Made by a program: the position numbers and the translations under genes. This document shows, piece by piece, positions 25,795 to 36,611 of a stretch of 64,000 bases of DNA (the stretch's first letter is position 1; each line of letters opens with the position of its first letter). Source of the stretch: Sediminibacillus massiliensis (GTDB taxonomy: Bacteria > Bacillota > Bacilli > Bacillales > Amphibacillaceae); the NCBI RefSeq assembly GCF_900156915.1, contig NZ_LT732535.1, forward strand, positions 153,624-217,623, given 5' to 3'. The notes below the pieces were generated by a model that saw nothing but the letters and a program-made list of their open reading frames with translations, was not told where the DNA came from and searched no databases.

Positions 25795-26061
25795 TTAAGC
25801 GCTAAGTTCGTTGACCTTCTTAGCAAGACGGGATTTTTGGCGGTTGCCTTTGTTGCGTTGGATAATCCCTTTTTGAACAGCTTTATCAATTTTCTTAGTA
25901 GCTGTTTGAAGAGCTGCTTTTGCATTTTCAACATCGTTATTGTTAACAAAGTTTTCAACTTGTTTGATCTGTGTGCGCATGTCCGTTCTGTAAGACTGGT
26001 TGTTAGCACGGTGGTCGCTGTTTGTGCGGACACGTTTGATTGCAGATTTAATATTAGCCAT
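25795..26061 (-). CDS. rpsT: 30S ribosomal protein S20
   Basis: An 88-residue basic, helical protein that binds 16S rRNA early in 30S assembly. [19 protein letters not shown] and the C-terminal [17 protein letters not shown] are the family ends. GGAGGTG precedes the ATG. It is transcribed alone, opposite holA and gpr, as in B. subtilis. Confidence 0.97.
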   Translation of the reverse strand: MANIKSAIKRVRTNSDHRANNQSYRTDMRTQIKQVENFVNNNDVENAKAALQTATKKIDKAVQKGIIQRNKGNRQKSRLAKKVNELSA

Positions 26062-26111
26062 TTTTTCACCTCCAAAAAAACTTCAATTAATTCTCGATTG
26101 GAACAAAAGCC

Positions 26112-26140
26112 ATTGTACCAAAGCGAGGGCTTGTTTTCAA
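26112..26140 (-). promoter_or_regulatory. Sigma-A promoter of rpsT
   Basis: Minus strand TTGAAA (26140-26135), 17 bases, TACAAT (26117-26112), about 50 bases before the start codon. Confidence 0.72.
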
Positions 26141-26270
26141 TAGGTATCTGCATATGAGAAGAAAAAATAAATCTAGTCTGTTAGTCCGTTATGCAAATAG
26201 GTGATGATAAATTAGTATTTTTTTTCAACGTTGAGGCAAGGCTATTTATAAAAAAGGGAGGCCGAGCGGT

Positions 26271-27368
26271 ATGGAAAATGAGGCAGACAAATACCAAGTG
26301 CGGACGGACCTGGCTGTAGAAGCGAAAGACATGTATGTGGAAAAGGAACGTACCGAAGAAAACAAAATTAAAGGTGTAACAGTAAAAGAGCGGCACGAGG
26401 GAGATGTCAAAGTCACATATGTGCAGATTGACGAGACAGGTGCTGAATCACTTGATAAGAAAGCCGGGAATTATATAACGATTCACTCCGAGGCAGTAAA
26501 AAAACAGGATACGAAAAGTCAGACAGAAACAGCAAAAGTATTGGCAAAAGAGATGAAAGAAATAATCAAACAAAATAATCTTCAGGAAGACGCTGTCTGT
26601 CTTGTCGTGGGGTTGGGAAATTGGAATGTAACACCTGATGCGCTGGGGCCGATGGCGATCGAAAAAGTGATGGTCACCAGCCACTTGTTCAAACTGCAGC
26701 CGCATCATGTGGCAGAAGGATATCGTCCTGTATCTGCGATGACGCCTGGTGTGATGGGCGTAACAGGGATCGAAACGAGCGATATCATATTTGGTGTCAT
26801 CGAAAAAACTCAACCTGATTTTGTTATAGCAATCGATGCACTTGCATCGAGATCTGTTGAACGGGTAAATGCCACGATCCAGATATCTGACAGTGGGATT
26901 CACCCAGGATCTGGTGTTGGCAATAAAAGGAAAGAGTTGAGCAAAGCGACTCTGGGGATACCGGTAATAGCAATCGGAGTTCCGACTGTGGTCGATGCCG
27001 TAACAATAACGAGTGATACGATCGATTTCATGTTGAAACATTTTGGCAGGGAATGGCGGGAAAAAGATGAGCCTTCTAAAGCCTTGACTCCTGCCGGCTT
27101 GAATTTCGGGACTCGAAAGTTGACGGATGAAGATCTACCTTCAGAAGAACAGCGAAAAGCAGTCCTTGGAATGGTTGGAGAACTTTCCGATGAAGAAAAA
27201 AGGGCGTTGATAAAAGAAGTTTTGACCCCGCTTGGACATAACTTAATGGTTACTCCTAAAGAAGTCGATGGCTATATGGAAGATATGGCACATCTCGTTG
27301 CTGCTGGTTTGAATGCTGCCTTGCATTCTACGATTGAGGTTGAAGAGTCTGGCTCCTATACAAGATAA
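26271..27368 (+). CDS. gpr: GPR germination endopeptidase
   Basis: Aspartate-type protease that degrades small acid-soluble spore proteins at germination. The 365-residue zymogen starts [20 protein letters not shown]; the first ~15 residues form the pro-peptide expected to be auto-removed. Core motifs are [33 protein letters not shown] and [26 protein letters not shown] precedes the ATG. Forespore-specific expression is expected but I could not place a confident sigma-G site. Confidence 0.96.
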   Translation: MENEADKYQVRTDLAVEAKDMYVEKERTEENKIKGVTVKERHEGDVKVTYVQIDETGAESLDKKAGNYITIHSEAVKKQDTKSQTETAKVLAKEMKEIIKQNNLQEDAVCLVVGLGNWNVTPDALGPMAIEKVMVTSHLFKLQPHHVAEGYRPVSAMTPGVMGVTGIETSDIIFGVIEKTQPDFVIAIDALASRSVERVNATIQISDSGIHPGSGVGNKRKELSKATLGIPVIAIGVPTVVDAVTITSDTIDFMLKHFGREWREKDEPSKALTPAGLNFGTRKLTDEDLPSEEQRKAVLGMVGELSDEEKRALIKEVLTPLGHNLMVTPKEVDGYMEDMAHLVAAGLNAALHSTIEVEESGSYTR

Positions 27369-27449
27369 GTCGCAATGTCCGGTTCTACTTTCTGTATCCC
27401 TTTCATAGAGTCTAGTAAAGATGATAGAGGATACAGAAAGGATGGAAAA

Positions 27450-28637
27450 ATGAGAAAACAGGTAAAGAAAAATTCCATAACTGCATTCGTCCAAAAAACG
27501 ATACCCTGGTATAAAAAAGGCAGTATCTTCGCCGGCGGTCTCCTTGTCTTATTTATATTTATAGGCATATTGACATCCATACAACCAGCATACCGGTTAT
27601 CTTCCTCGACAATTAATGATTGGACTCGGCAAATCGATGGTTCTTCCTTTCTATATATAATCGGGATGGAAAATAGAGTGTTCAAAGAAGCATACCCGGA
27701 AGATTTGAAACCAAAGAAACTTTCCAGCTCGGCATTCGAACTGGCCACAAATGTGGAGTTGAATGATCCGAGAAGTTTGTTGGGAAGAGAAATTCCCGGT
27801 TTTGCTGCATATGACAGCGAGATAATCGTTGCTGGTCAGGGAACGGATTATACAAACCTTCCTGTCGAATCTTCCGCGCCGCTTGAAATGGTGTTGGAAG
27901 ATAGAGAAGCGACTATCGAGGAAGAGAGTGATGAAGCCAGGGTTCCGGAAAACAAGGATGAGACAGGAAACGAACTTCCTACAACTGGCGATCGTGATGT
28001 GGTTTTTGTCTACAACACGCATAACCGGGAATCATTCCTTCCCCACCTGCCCGAGGGAACAACGACGCCTTTCCATTCAGAAGTGAATATTACAAAAGTC
28101 AGCGAACGTTTGAAACAAAGCCTGGAGGAACTTGGAATTGGTACGACGGTTGATAAGACAGATATAACCGGCAAACTCGACCAAAGCGGCATGGAATACT
28201 GGCAGTCATACGAAGCTTCCAGGCCAGTTGTGGAAGAAGCGATGGCAAGCAACAAAGATTTACAATATATTTTTGATCTACACCGTGACAGCCAGGGGCG
28301 AGATATCACGACTGCCACAATTGATGGCAAAGATTATGCCAGTTTGTTTTTTGTCATAGGATCTGAAAATGCTGATAACGAAGAAAATATGAAATTGGCC
28401 ACAGATTTGCACCACCGGATCGAAGAGAAATATCCAGGTCTCAGTCGTGGGGTGACAAGTATGGGAGGATCGGGGAAAAATGGCGTTTACAATCAAAACC
28501 TTTCCGAAAACGCCCTTCTAATTGAAGTTGGAGGCGTAGAAAACAATATGGATGAATTGTACCGTTCTGCTGATGCGCTGGCAGAGGTGTTCAGTGAATT
28601 TTACTGGGATGCCGAAAAAGTGCAGGGAAATCCATAA
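27450..28637 (+). CDS. spoIIP: Stage II sporulation protein P (peptidoglycan hydrolase)
   Basis: Amidase/endopeptidase that, with SpoIID and SpoIIM, removes septal peptidoglycan so the mother cell can engulf the forespore. The 395-residue protein has one N-terminal membrane helix (about 24-46), a linker, and the amidase-3-like domain with catalytic residues in YNTHNRESFLPHL, IFDLHRDSQGR and LLIEVGGVENN. The upstream frame from 27375 is unlikely; AAAGGATGG serves the ATG at 27450. It lies just after gpr and may be co-transcribed in part. Confidence 0.95.
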   Translation: MRKQVKKNSITAFVQKTIPWYKKGSIFAGGLLVLFIFIGILTSIQPAYRLSSSTINDWTRQIDGSSFLYIIGMENRVFKEAYPEDLKPKKLSSSAFELATNVELNDPRSLLGREIPGFAAYDSEIIVAGQGTDYTNLPVESSAPLEMVLEDREATIEEESDEARVPENKDETGNELPTTGDRDVVFVYNTHNRESFLPHLPEGTTTPFHSEVNITKVSERLKQSLEELGIGTTVDKTDITGKLDQSGMEYWQSYEASRPVVEEAMASNKDLQYIFDLHRDSQGRDITTATIDGKDYASLFFVIGSENADNEENMKLATDLHHRIEEKYPGLSRGVTSMGGSGKNGVYNQNLSENALLIEVGGVENNMDELYRSADALAEVFSEFYWDAEKVQGNP

Positions 28638-28650
28638 GGAGGTATGTGGT

Positions 28651-28995
28651 ATGAAAACAATCGTACTTCTCTTGTCGATGACAATCTTGTTTTTAAGCGG
28701 CGTACTGCTAGGAATCAATCAGGCCAATAAAGGGATTGAAAACACCCAGGGATATAGTGCAGGTGGATTGGAAGAAGTTATTCAAACCAGCAGCAACGAA
28801 CAAGGGAAAGAGCGTGTTGAAATCCTGGGTGAAGACTTTGAAACGGTAGAGATGGAGGAAAGACGAACCGAATATGAGGAGATACAAGCAAGCCACTTCA
28901 CACAGAAGATAGCTGTGGGTTTGGAAAGCGGCATAAAATGGGTCTACAATCAATTGATCCAGACCGTTTACCAACTGATTCAAGTGTTTTTCTGA
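28651..28995 (+). CDS. yqxA: YqxA family protein (DUF3679)
   Basis: A 114-residue protein with an N-terminal membrane helix or signal (MKTIVLLLSMTILFLSGVLL) and a charged, mostly helical body. It sits 13 bases after spoIIP, as yqxA does in B. subtilis, so a sporulation link is likely; its function is not known. AAGGAGGT before ATG 28651 fixes the start; the open frame runs back to 28552 inside spoIIP. Confidence 0.85.
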   Translation: MKTIVLLLSMTILFLSGVLLGINQANKGIENTQGYSAGGLEEVIQTSSNEQGKERVEILGEDFETVEMEERRTEYEEIQASHFTQKIAVGLESGIKWVYNQLIQTVYQLIQVFF

Positions 28996-29011
28996 CATTG
29001 ATTATTATCCT

Positions 29012-29044
29012 GCTCCTCTGGCTCAGCCGAGGGGCGGTTTTTTT
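29012..29044 (+). terminator. Terminator after yqxA
   Basis: GCTCCTC / GAGGGGC (7 bp, one G-T), loop of 10, then T7; it ends the gpr-spoIIP-yqxA cluster. Confidence 0.75.
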
Positions 29045-29107
29045 ATCCCCCTAAGGTAAAACTAGCAGAACAAGCTGTCCAGTTCATTTATAATCGTTTT
29101 GTTTTCA

Positions 29108-29136
29108 TTGAATCTCTTGCTGCCTACTGCTATAAT
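29108..29136 (+). promoter_or_regulatory. Sigma-A promoter of lepA
   Basis: TTGAAT (29108-29113), 17 bases, perfect TATAAT (29131-29136), 41 bases before the start. Confidence 0.75.
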
Positions 29137-29177
29137 CAATCCTAGTTATTGTTGCTCGAAAATAGGAGTGATCACCG

Positions 29178-30992
29178 TTGAAAAAACAAAGAAACCAGAA
29201 TAGAGTACGTAATTTTTCGATTATAGCGCATATTGACCATGGAAAGTCTACACTTGCTGATCGAATTTTGGAAAAAACCAAAGCATTGACCTCACGAGAA
29301 ATGAAAGAACAGTTTTTGGATGCGATGGATCTCGAGAGAGAACGTGGTATTACAATAAAATTGAATGCAGTCCAATTGAAATACGAAAGGGACAATGGGG
29401 AAGATTATTTATTCCATTTGATCGATACACCAGGACATGTGGATTTTACATATGAAGTTTCCAGGAGCCTGGCTGCATGTGAGGGAGCAATTTTGGTTGT
29501 CGATGCTGCCCAGGGAATAGAAGCACAGACATTGGCTAATGTTTATTTGGCATTGGACAATGATTTGGAAATCATACCTGTTATCAATAAAATCGACTTG
29601 CCAAGTGCTGACCCTGAACGCGTAAAGAGGGAAATAGAAGAGGTAATTGGAATCGATGGGGAAGAAGCCATACTTGCGAGTGCAAAAGCAGGAATCGGAA
29701 TAGACGAAATCCTGGAACGTATCGTAGAGAAAATCCCAGCACCCGAAGGAGATGCGGATGATCCTCTGAAAGCGTTGATCTTTGACTCCCTGTATGATTC
29801 TTACCGCGGAGTTATTGCATATGTTTGTATCAAAGAAGGGTCCGTAAAAGTGGGCGATAAAATTAAGATGATGGCGACCGGTAAAGAGTTCGAGGTGAAT
29901 GAAATCGGCGTGTTCAACCCGAAACCGGTTCCGCAGGATGAACTGACTGTCGGAGATGTAGGATATCTGACGGCATCTATCAAGAATGTCGGGGATAGTC
30001 GTGTCGGTGATACGATTACGTTGGCGAACAACCCCGCTGATGAAGCACTTCCGGGTTACCGACGGTTGAATCCAATGGTTTTCTGTGGATTGTACCCAGT
30101 CGATGCCAACAATTATAACGACCTTCGTGAAGCATTGGAGCGGTTGGAGTTGAATGATTCCTCCCTTCAATATGAAGCAGAAACATCGCAAGCATTAGGA
30201 TTCGGCTTCAGGTGTGGTTTTCTTGGGATGCTTCATATGGAAATCATCCAGGAAAGAATTGAACGTGAATTCAATATCGATTTGATCACAACAGCCCCTA
30301 GTGTTATCTACCAGGTTGCTCTGACAGATGGAATGGAAATAGAAGTGGACAATCCTTCTGTAATGCCCGATGCACAAAAAGTGCAAGAGGTTCGTGAACC
30401 ATATGTTAAAGCAACTGTAATGGTGCCTAACGAATATGTGGGACCTGTGATGGAATTATGCCAGAAAAAGCGCGGAGATTTCATAGACATGCAATATTTG
30501 GATGATGTCCGGGTTAATGTTGTATATGATATTCCTTTATCTGAGATTGTCTATGACTTCTTTGATCAATTGAAATCGCAAACGAAGGGATATGCATCCT
30601 TTGATTATGAACTTATCGGATACAAGCAATCTAACCTTGTGAAAATGGACATTCTTCTGAATGGAGATACGATCGACGCACTTTCGTTTATTGTACACAG
30701 AGATTTTGCATTTGAACGTGGCAAACAAATTGTCGATAAATTGAAAAACTTGATTCCGAGACAGCAATTCGAAGTACCGGTCCAGGCTGCGATCGGGAAC
30801 AAGATAGTAGCAAGGTCAACGATCAAAGCAATGCGTAAAAATGTTCTGTCTAAGTGTTACGGCGGAGATATTTCCAGGAAAAGAAAATTGCTTGAAAAAC
30901 AAAAAGAAGGTAAGAAGCGGATGAAAATGGTCGGTTCTGTCGAAGTTCCGCAGGAGGCATTTATGTCTGTTCTGAGAATGGACGAAGAATAA
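29178..30992 (+). CDS. lepA: Elongation factor 4 (LepA)
   Basis: Translational GTPase acting on stalled or immature ribosomes. The 604-residue product has the G motifs [17 protein letters not shown] and [11 protein letters not shown]-like domains II, III and V ([20 protein letters not shown]), and the LepA-specific C-terminal domain ending [11 protein letters not shown] with [16 protein letters not shown]. The start is TTG 29178, served by AGGAGTG. Full length for the family. Confidence 0.97.
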   Translation: MKKQRNQNRVRNFSIIAHIDHGKSTLADRILEKTKALTSREMKEQFLDAMDLERERGITIKLNAVQLKYERDNGEDYLFHLIDTPGHVDFTYEVSRSLAACEGAILVVDAAQGIEAQTLANVYLALDNDLEIIPVINKIDLPSADPERVKREIEEVIGIDGEEAILASAKAGIGIDEILERIVEKIPAPEGDADDPLKALIFDSLYDSYRGVIAYVCIKEGSVKVGDKIKMMATGKEFEVNEIGVFNPKPVPQDELTVGDVGYLTASIKNVGDSRVGDTITLANNPADEALPGYRRLNPMVFCGLYPVDANNYNDLREALERLELNDSSLQYEAETSQALGFGFRCGFLGMLHMEIIQERIEREFNIDLITTAPSVIYQVALTDGMEIEVDNPSVMPDAQKVQEVREPYVKATVMVPNEYVGPVMELCQKKRGDFIDMQYLDDVRVNVVYDIPLSEIVYDFFDQLKSQTKGYASFDYELIGYKQSNLVKMDILLNGDTIDALSFIVHRDFAFERGKQIVDKLKNLIPRQQFEVPVQAAIGNKIVARSTIKAMRKNVLSKCYGGDISRKRKLLEKQKEGKKRMKMVGSVEVPQEAFMSVLRMDEE

Positions 30993-31120
30993 ATTGACGG
31001 TCGAGAACATCCGAATACTTATAACAGAAGGAGCTGTTCCTGCCTGGCAGGGTCAGCTCCTTCACTGATAAAACATCTAAGACGAAGAATGGAAAAGACC
31101 ATTCGTTTGGAGGAGAGAAG

Positions 31121-32278
31121 ATGGTTAAATCTGTGTACATTCACATCCCATTCTGCCAGCAAATCTGCCATTATTGTGATTTTACGAAGTTCTTCTACAA
31201 CGAGCAGCTTGTTGACGATTATTTAACTGCTCTGGAAAATGAAATGAGGACTTACATTCCGGCCGGAAAACAGTCTATGAAGACTATTTTCGTTGGGGGA
31301 GGCACACCAACTGCTTTAAATCACAAGCAATTGGAAAAATTGCTCAAAATGATCGATAACCATTTTGACGTGCATACATGTGAGGAATACTCGTTTGAGG
31401 CTAATCCAGGCGACCTCGATGTGGAGAAAATAAAATTGTTGAAAAGCTATGGAGTGCAACGCATTTCTATGGGCGTCCAAGTGTTTGACGATGAAATGCT
31501 TGAATATATCGGTCGTCTGCACAAAATAAAGGACGTGTATGATAATATTGATTCCCTGACTCGGTACGGTTTTGAAAATATAAGTATCGATTTAATCTAC
31601 AGTCTGCCAAATCAGACAATGGAGCATTTCCAGAAAACATTGCAGGAAGCACTGTCTTTTGACCTGCCTCACTATTCTGCCTATTCTTTACAGATAGAAC
31701 CTAAAACGATTTTCTACCAAAGATACAAGCAAGGCAAATTACCTAAACCTCCTGAGGAAACGGAAGCAGCTATGTATCAGCATCTTATGAAAGAAATGGA
31801 GAAACACGGTAAAATCCAGTATGAGATAAGTAATTTCGCCGAGCCTGGATTCGAGAGCAAGCATAACCTGACCTATTGGAACAATGAGCATTATTATGGG
31901 ATGGGGGCAGGAGCTCATGGGTACTTACCCGGGAAGAGAATCGTCAATCTTCGCCCGCTGCCCGCATATGTAAAACAAGCTAATTTGGATGGCAAACCTG
32001 TGCTTCATACTGAACCAATCGGGAGAAAAGAAGAAATCGAAGAGGAAATGTTTTTAGGCTTAAGAAAACGTACCGGTGTGTCTAAGGAAATGTTCCGAAA
32101 CAAATTCGACCTCGAAGCGGACGAGATCTATGCAGATGCCCTCTCCACACTCAAAAGCAGAAAATGGGTAGTGGATGAAGGTGGGTTTATCAAGCTAACA
32201 TCTGCAGGGTTGTTGTTTGGAAATGAAGTTTTTCAAGAATTTTTATTAGAAGACGATGTGACTGAACTTCCTCGTTGA
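31121..32278 (+). CDS. hemW: Haem chaperone HemW (radical SAM)
   Basis: Radical-SAM protein long annotated as oxygen-independent coproporphyrinogen III oxidase. The 385-residue product has CQQICHYC (CxxxCxxC iron-sulfur motif), FVGGGTPTAL and the HemW-type haem-binding motif HNLTYW; the N-terminal cysteine typical of HemN is lacking. HemW transfers haem to client proteins. The TTGACA of the hrcA promoter overlaps its stop codon. Confidence 0.94.
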   Translation: MVKSVYIHIPFCQQICHYCDFTKFFYNEQLVDDYLTALENEMRTYIPAGKQSMKTIFVGGGTPTALNHKQLEKLLKMIDNHFDVHTCEEYSFEANPGDLDVEKIKLLKSYGVQRISMGVQVFDDEMLEYIGRLHKIKDVYDNIDSLTRYGFENISIDLIYSLPNQTMEHFQKTLQEALSFDLPHYSAYSLQIEPKTIFYQRYKQGKLPKPPEETEAAMYQHLMKEMEKHGKIQYEISNFAEPGFESKHNLTYWNNEHYYGMGAGAHGYLPGKRIVNLRPLPAYVKQANLDGKPVLHTEPIGRKEEIEEEMFLGLRKRTGVSKEMFRNKFDLEADEIYADALSTLKSRKWVVDEGGFIKLTSAGLLFGNEVFQEFLLEDDVTELPR

Positions 32279-32303
32279 CATCTCAATCTGCTTTTGATAA
32301 TTT
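32275..32303 (+). promoter_or_regulatory. Sigma-A promoter of the hrcA-dnaK operon
   Basis: A perfect TTGACA (32275-32280), 17 bases and TAATTT (32298-32303), 11 bases upstream of CIRCE. The -35 overlaps the hemW stop codon. Confidence 0.82.
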
Positions 32304-32313
32304 ATTATTAGAT

Positions 32314-32340
32314 TTAGCACTCGACATTAGGGAGTGCTAA
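32314..32340. promoter_or_regulatory. CIRCE operator (HrcA binding site)
   Basis: TTAGCACTC, 9 bases, GAGTGCTAA: a perfect match to the CIRCE consensus, placed at the expected transcription start. HrcA with GroEL represses from this site until heat shock. Confidence 0.98.
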
Positions 32341-32355
32341 CAGAGGTGATCATCG

Positions 32356-33378
32356 ATGTTATCAAAAAGACAGTTGCTCGTTTTACAGGTTATTATTGAT
32401 GAATTCATCACAAATGCACAACCAATCGGATCCAGGGCTATTTCCAAAAAGGACGATGTATCATTCAGCTCAGCGACAATCCGTAATGAAATGGCCGACT
32501 TGGAGGATATGGGATTTATTGAAAAAACCCATTCGTCTTCAGGCAGAGTCCCTTCTGAGAAAGGGTACCGTTTTTATGTGGATCATTTGCTTTCACCTTT
32601 TAGCTTGTCGGATACAGAGCTCGATGTTATTTCTGATGCATTTGACAAAGATATGCTCGAATTCGAACGGGTTGTTCAAAAGTCGGCGATGGTTCTGTCC
32701 GAGCTGACCAATTATACTTCGATAATTTTAGGACCCGAAGTATTTGAAACCAAATTAAAGCAACTGCAAATAATCAGCTTGTCACCGACTACGGCCGTTG
32801 CCATCCTTGTTACCAATACAGGGCATGTAGAACATCGCTCGTTCAATGTTCCGAAAGAAATAAGTGCCCGGGATTTAGAGAAAATGGTAAACATTTTAAA
32901 TGAAAGGCTGTCCGGTGTTCCCATCATTAAATTGCAAGAGAGGCTCCAGACGGAAGTAGCGTCCCTCATCAAGGGATATACCGATGATTTTGAAACTGCT
33001 TATCATTATCTGAAAGGGGCTTTGTTTGAAGAGCACCCCGTCAAGCTGTATATTGGCGGAAAAACCAATATACTCATGCAGCCGGAATTCAAGGATGTGG
33101 AGAAAATCCGATCTCTGTATTCCATCATAGAGCAAGAAGATTTAATTGCCGACCTGCTCCGAACCGAATCTGACGGAATCAAAGTGTCAATAGGTCAGGA
33201 AAACAAGTTGGCAGCTATGCAAGGGTGCAGCTTGATTACTGCTTCCTACACACTTGGTGATCAGCAAATGGGAACAATGGCTTTATTAGGGCCGACCCGG
33301 ATGGAGTACTCCAGGGTGATAAGTTTGTTAAATGTCCTTTCAAGACATATGACCAGAACCTTCCATTCATGGTATTAA
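32356..33378 (+). CDS. hrcA: Heat-inducible transcription repressor HrcA
   Basis: Represses class I heat-shock operons by binding CIRCE. The 340-residue product has a winged-helix N-terminus (ISKKDDVSFSSATIRNEMAD) with the family motif EKTHSSSGRVPSEKGYRFYVDHLL and a C-terminal GAF-like domain (LGPTRMEYSRVISLLNVLSR). First gene after its own operator, so autoregulated. Normal length. Confidence 0.97.
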   Translation: MLSKRQLLVLQVIIDEFITNAQPIGSRAISKKDDVSFSSATIRNEMADLEDMGFIEKTHSSSGRVPSEKGYRFYVDHLLSPFSLSDTELDVISDAFDKDMLEFERVVQKSAMVLSELTNYTSIILGPEVFETKLKQLQIISLSPTTAVAILVTNTGHVEHRSFNVPKEISARDLEKMVNILNERLSGVPIIKLQERLQTEVASLIKGYTDDFETAYHYLKGALFEEHPVKLYIGGKTNILMQPEFKDVEKIRSLYSIIEQEDLIADLLRTESDGIKVSIGQENKLAAMQGCSLITASYTLGDQQMGTMALLGPTRMEYSRVISLLNVLSRHMTRTFHSWY

Positions 33379-33525
33379 AGGTTCATAATGAGGGAATAGC
33401 TTTAGGTGGAGCGGCTGGCCATCACTCGTTTTTTTGATGAAAAGCCGCATGAACGAATTGATTTATTCTAATGGCCATTCATGGTATATTCATGGATGGT
33501 GTGATTATAGATGGGGGTGAGTTTT

Positions 33526-34092
33526 GTGGCAGATAACGAAAAGCAAGAACAGTCTTACGGGCAAGAGGAACTGCAGGATCAGGAAATCATCGAAGATACT
33601 GACCAGGAACTTGTCGACGAGGCTGATGATACCGAGGTCAATAATGAAGAGTTCGAAGCATTGAAAAAGGAAAAAGATGAACTCTATGATCGACTGCTTA
33701 GATTGCAGGCTGAATACGATAACTTCAGAAAAAGAACACAAAAGGAAAAAGAAGCTGATCGTAAGTATAAATCTCAGGCATTAGTGACCGAGTTGCTTCC
33801 TGTATTGGATAACTTCGAGAGAGCTTTGGAGACAGAAATCAAAGAAGATTCCACTGAAAGCTTCATTGATGGTGTGAAAATGGTACACCGACAGCTGAAA
33901 GACGCCCTTGAAAAAGAAGGAGTAGAGGAAGTCAAAGCAGAAGGTGAAACGTTCGACCCGAATGTCCACCAAGCCGTGATGCAGGTTGAAGATGATCAGT
34001 ATGAGTCCAATACAGTTGTTCAGGAATTGCAAAAAGGCTATATGCTGAAAGACCGGGTTATCCGTCCGGCTATGGTTAAAGTGAATCAATAA
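33526..34092 (+). CDS. grpE: Nucleotide exchange factor GrpE
   Basis: Releases ADP from DnaK. The 188-residue protein has an acidic N-terminus, a long coiled coil (about 40-90, KKEKDELYDRLLRLQAEYDN, FRKRTQKEKEADRK) and the C-terminal beta domain (FDPNVHQAVMQVEDD, VVQELQKGYMLKDRVIRPAMV). ATG 33511 is in frame, but GGGGGTGA (33513-33520) points to GTG 33526 as the start. It lies between hrcA and dnaK. Confidence 0.96.
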   Translation: MADNEKQEQSYGQEELQDQEIIEDTDQELVDEADDTEVNNEEFEALKKEKDELYDRLLRLQAEYDNFRKRTQKEKEADRKYKSQALVTELLPVLDNFERALETEIKEDSTESFIDGVKMVHRQLKDALEKEGVEEVKAEGETFDPNVHQAVMQVEDDQYESNTVVQELQKGYMLKDRVIRPAMVKVNQ

Positions 34093-34116
34093 AAAAGTAA
34101 CCTACATAGGTAGTAA

Positions 34117-35955
<1,839 letters not shown>

Positions 35956-35970
35956 GGTTTGTTAAGTATT

Positions 35971-36015
35971 AAAAAGTCAAAGTCAGGATCCCCTTGGCTT
36001 TGACTTTTTCTTTCT
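35971..36015 (+). terminator. Terminator after dnaK
   Basis: A perfect 12-bp stem (AAAAAGTCAAAG / CTTTGACTTTTT) with a 15-base loop that can pair further; it ends in a T-run, 16 bases past the dnaK stop. Confidence 0.9.
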
Positions 36016-36130
36016 TCAAACAATTCTTTCGAGGAAGACTTTCTTATAATTATCGATGCTGTTCGCAAAAAAACGGAACTAAATTACTTTCGCATGACTT
36101 CCTTCCATCCATTTCGGATTGAGTGGTAAA

Positions 36131-36258
36131 CCGTCGCTGCGGAAAAATACTCCCTTTCCGGGGGCAGCACCTCAGCCTCCTCGTGAGCAAAGTGCGCTCA
36201 CTGCGGGGTCTTCGGAAGCTGCACTTCCCCCAGGAGTGTCGCATTTTTCCTCCGCTTT
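36131..36258. repeat. Long imperfect palindrome, probable dispersed intergenic repeat
   Basis: About 128 bases fold on themselves: outer arms GCGGAAAAAT / ATTTTTCCTCCGC, then GGGGGCAGC / GCTGCACTTCCCCC, with GTGAGC / GCTCAC at the tip. The sequence CTGCGGGGTCTTCGG is of the GC-rich type repeated between genes in many Bacillaceae, as I recall; copy number here cannot be tested. Its first 17 bases recur (16/17, reversed) at 21628-21644. It lies in the 656-base dnaK-dnaJ gap (35956-36611), whose remainder holds only a terminator and a dnaJ promoter. Confidence 0.65.
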
Positions 36259-36542
36259 GAATAAAAGTCTCTGATAAAGTGAGAAATGGTCCTAGAATAT
36301 GTCTAACATGGGAAATTCCCAACCAAAATCTAGAGAACTCCTAAACGAAGTGTTCTATCGTAGGGAGTACACATGCTCAGCTAACAACAGAACAAGAATA
36401 TGCTTCACAAAATAAAATTTTCACTAGTTCGTAGTCTACTTCAACTGTAAAGATTAATTAATATCCAAGTGACGGGAAAAGATTACTTCTTATAAGTTAT
36501 ATTGATATGATATGTACCGAGCATACACGGTTCAACATTTAG

Positions 36543-36572
36543 TTGCTTGAAGCAAAGCAGGAATGTTATGAT
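36543..36572 (+). promoter_or_regulatory. Possible sigma-A promoter of dnaJ
   Basis: TTGCTT (36543-36548), 18 bases, TATGAT (36567-36572), 39 bases before the dnaJ start. No CIRCE is present here. Confidence 0.45.
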
Positions 36573-36611
36573 TAAATTTATGCAATAGAGAGTCGGGAGA
36601 GTGATTGTCAA

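Noticed and set aside
36310-36320. Palindrome GGGAA-A-TTCCC in the dnaJ leader
   Set aside because: A short 5+5 palindrome is expected by chance in this much sequence and it has no partner site nearby.
36050-36322. 90-residue reverse frame between dnaK and dnaJ
   Set aside because: It is read through the palindromic repeat, whose GC-rich arms lack stops by chance; Arg/Cys-rich composition is not protein-like.
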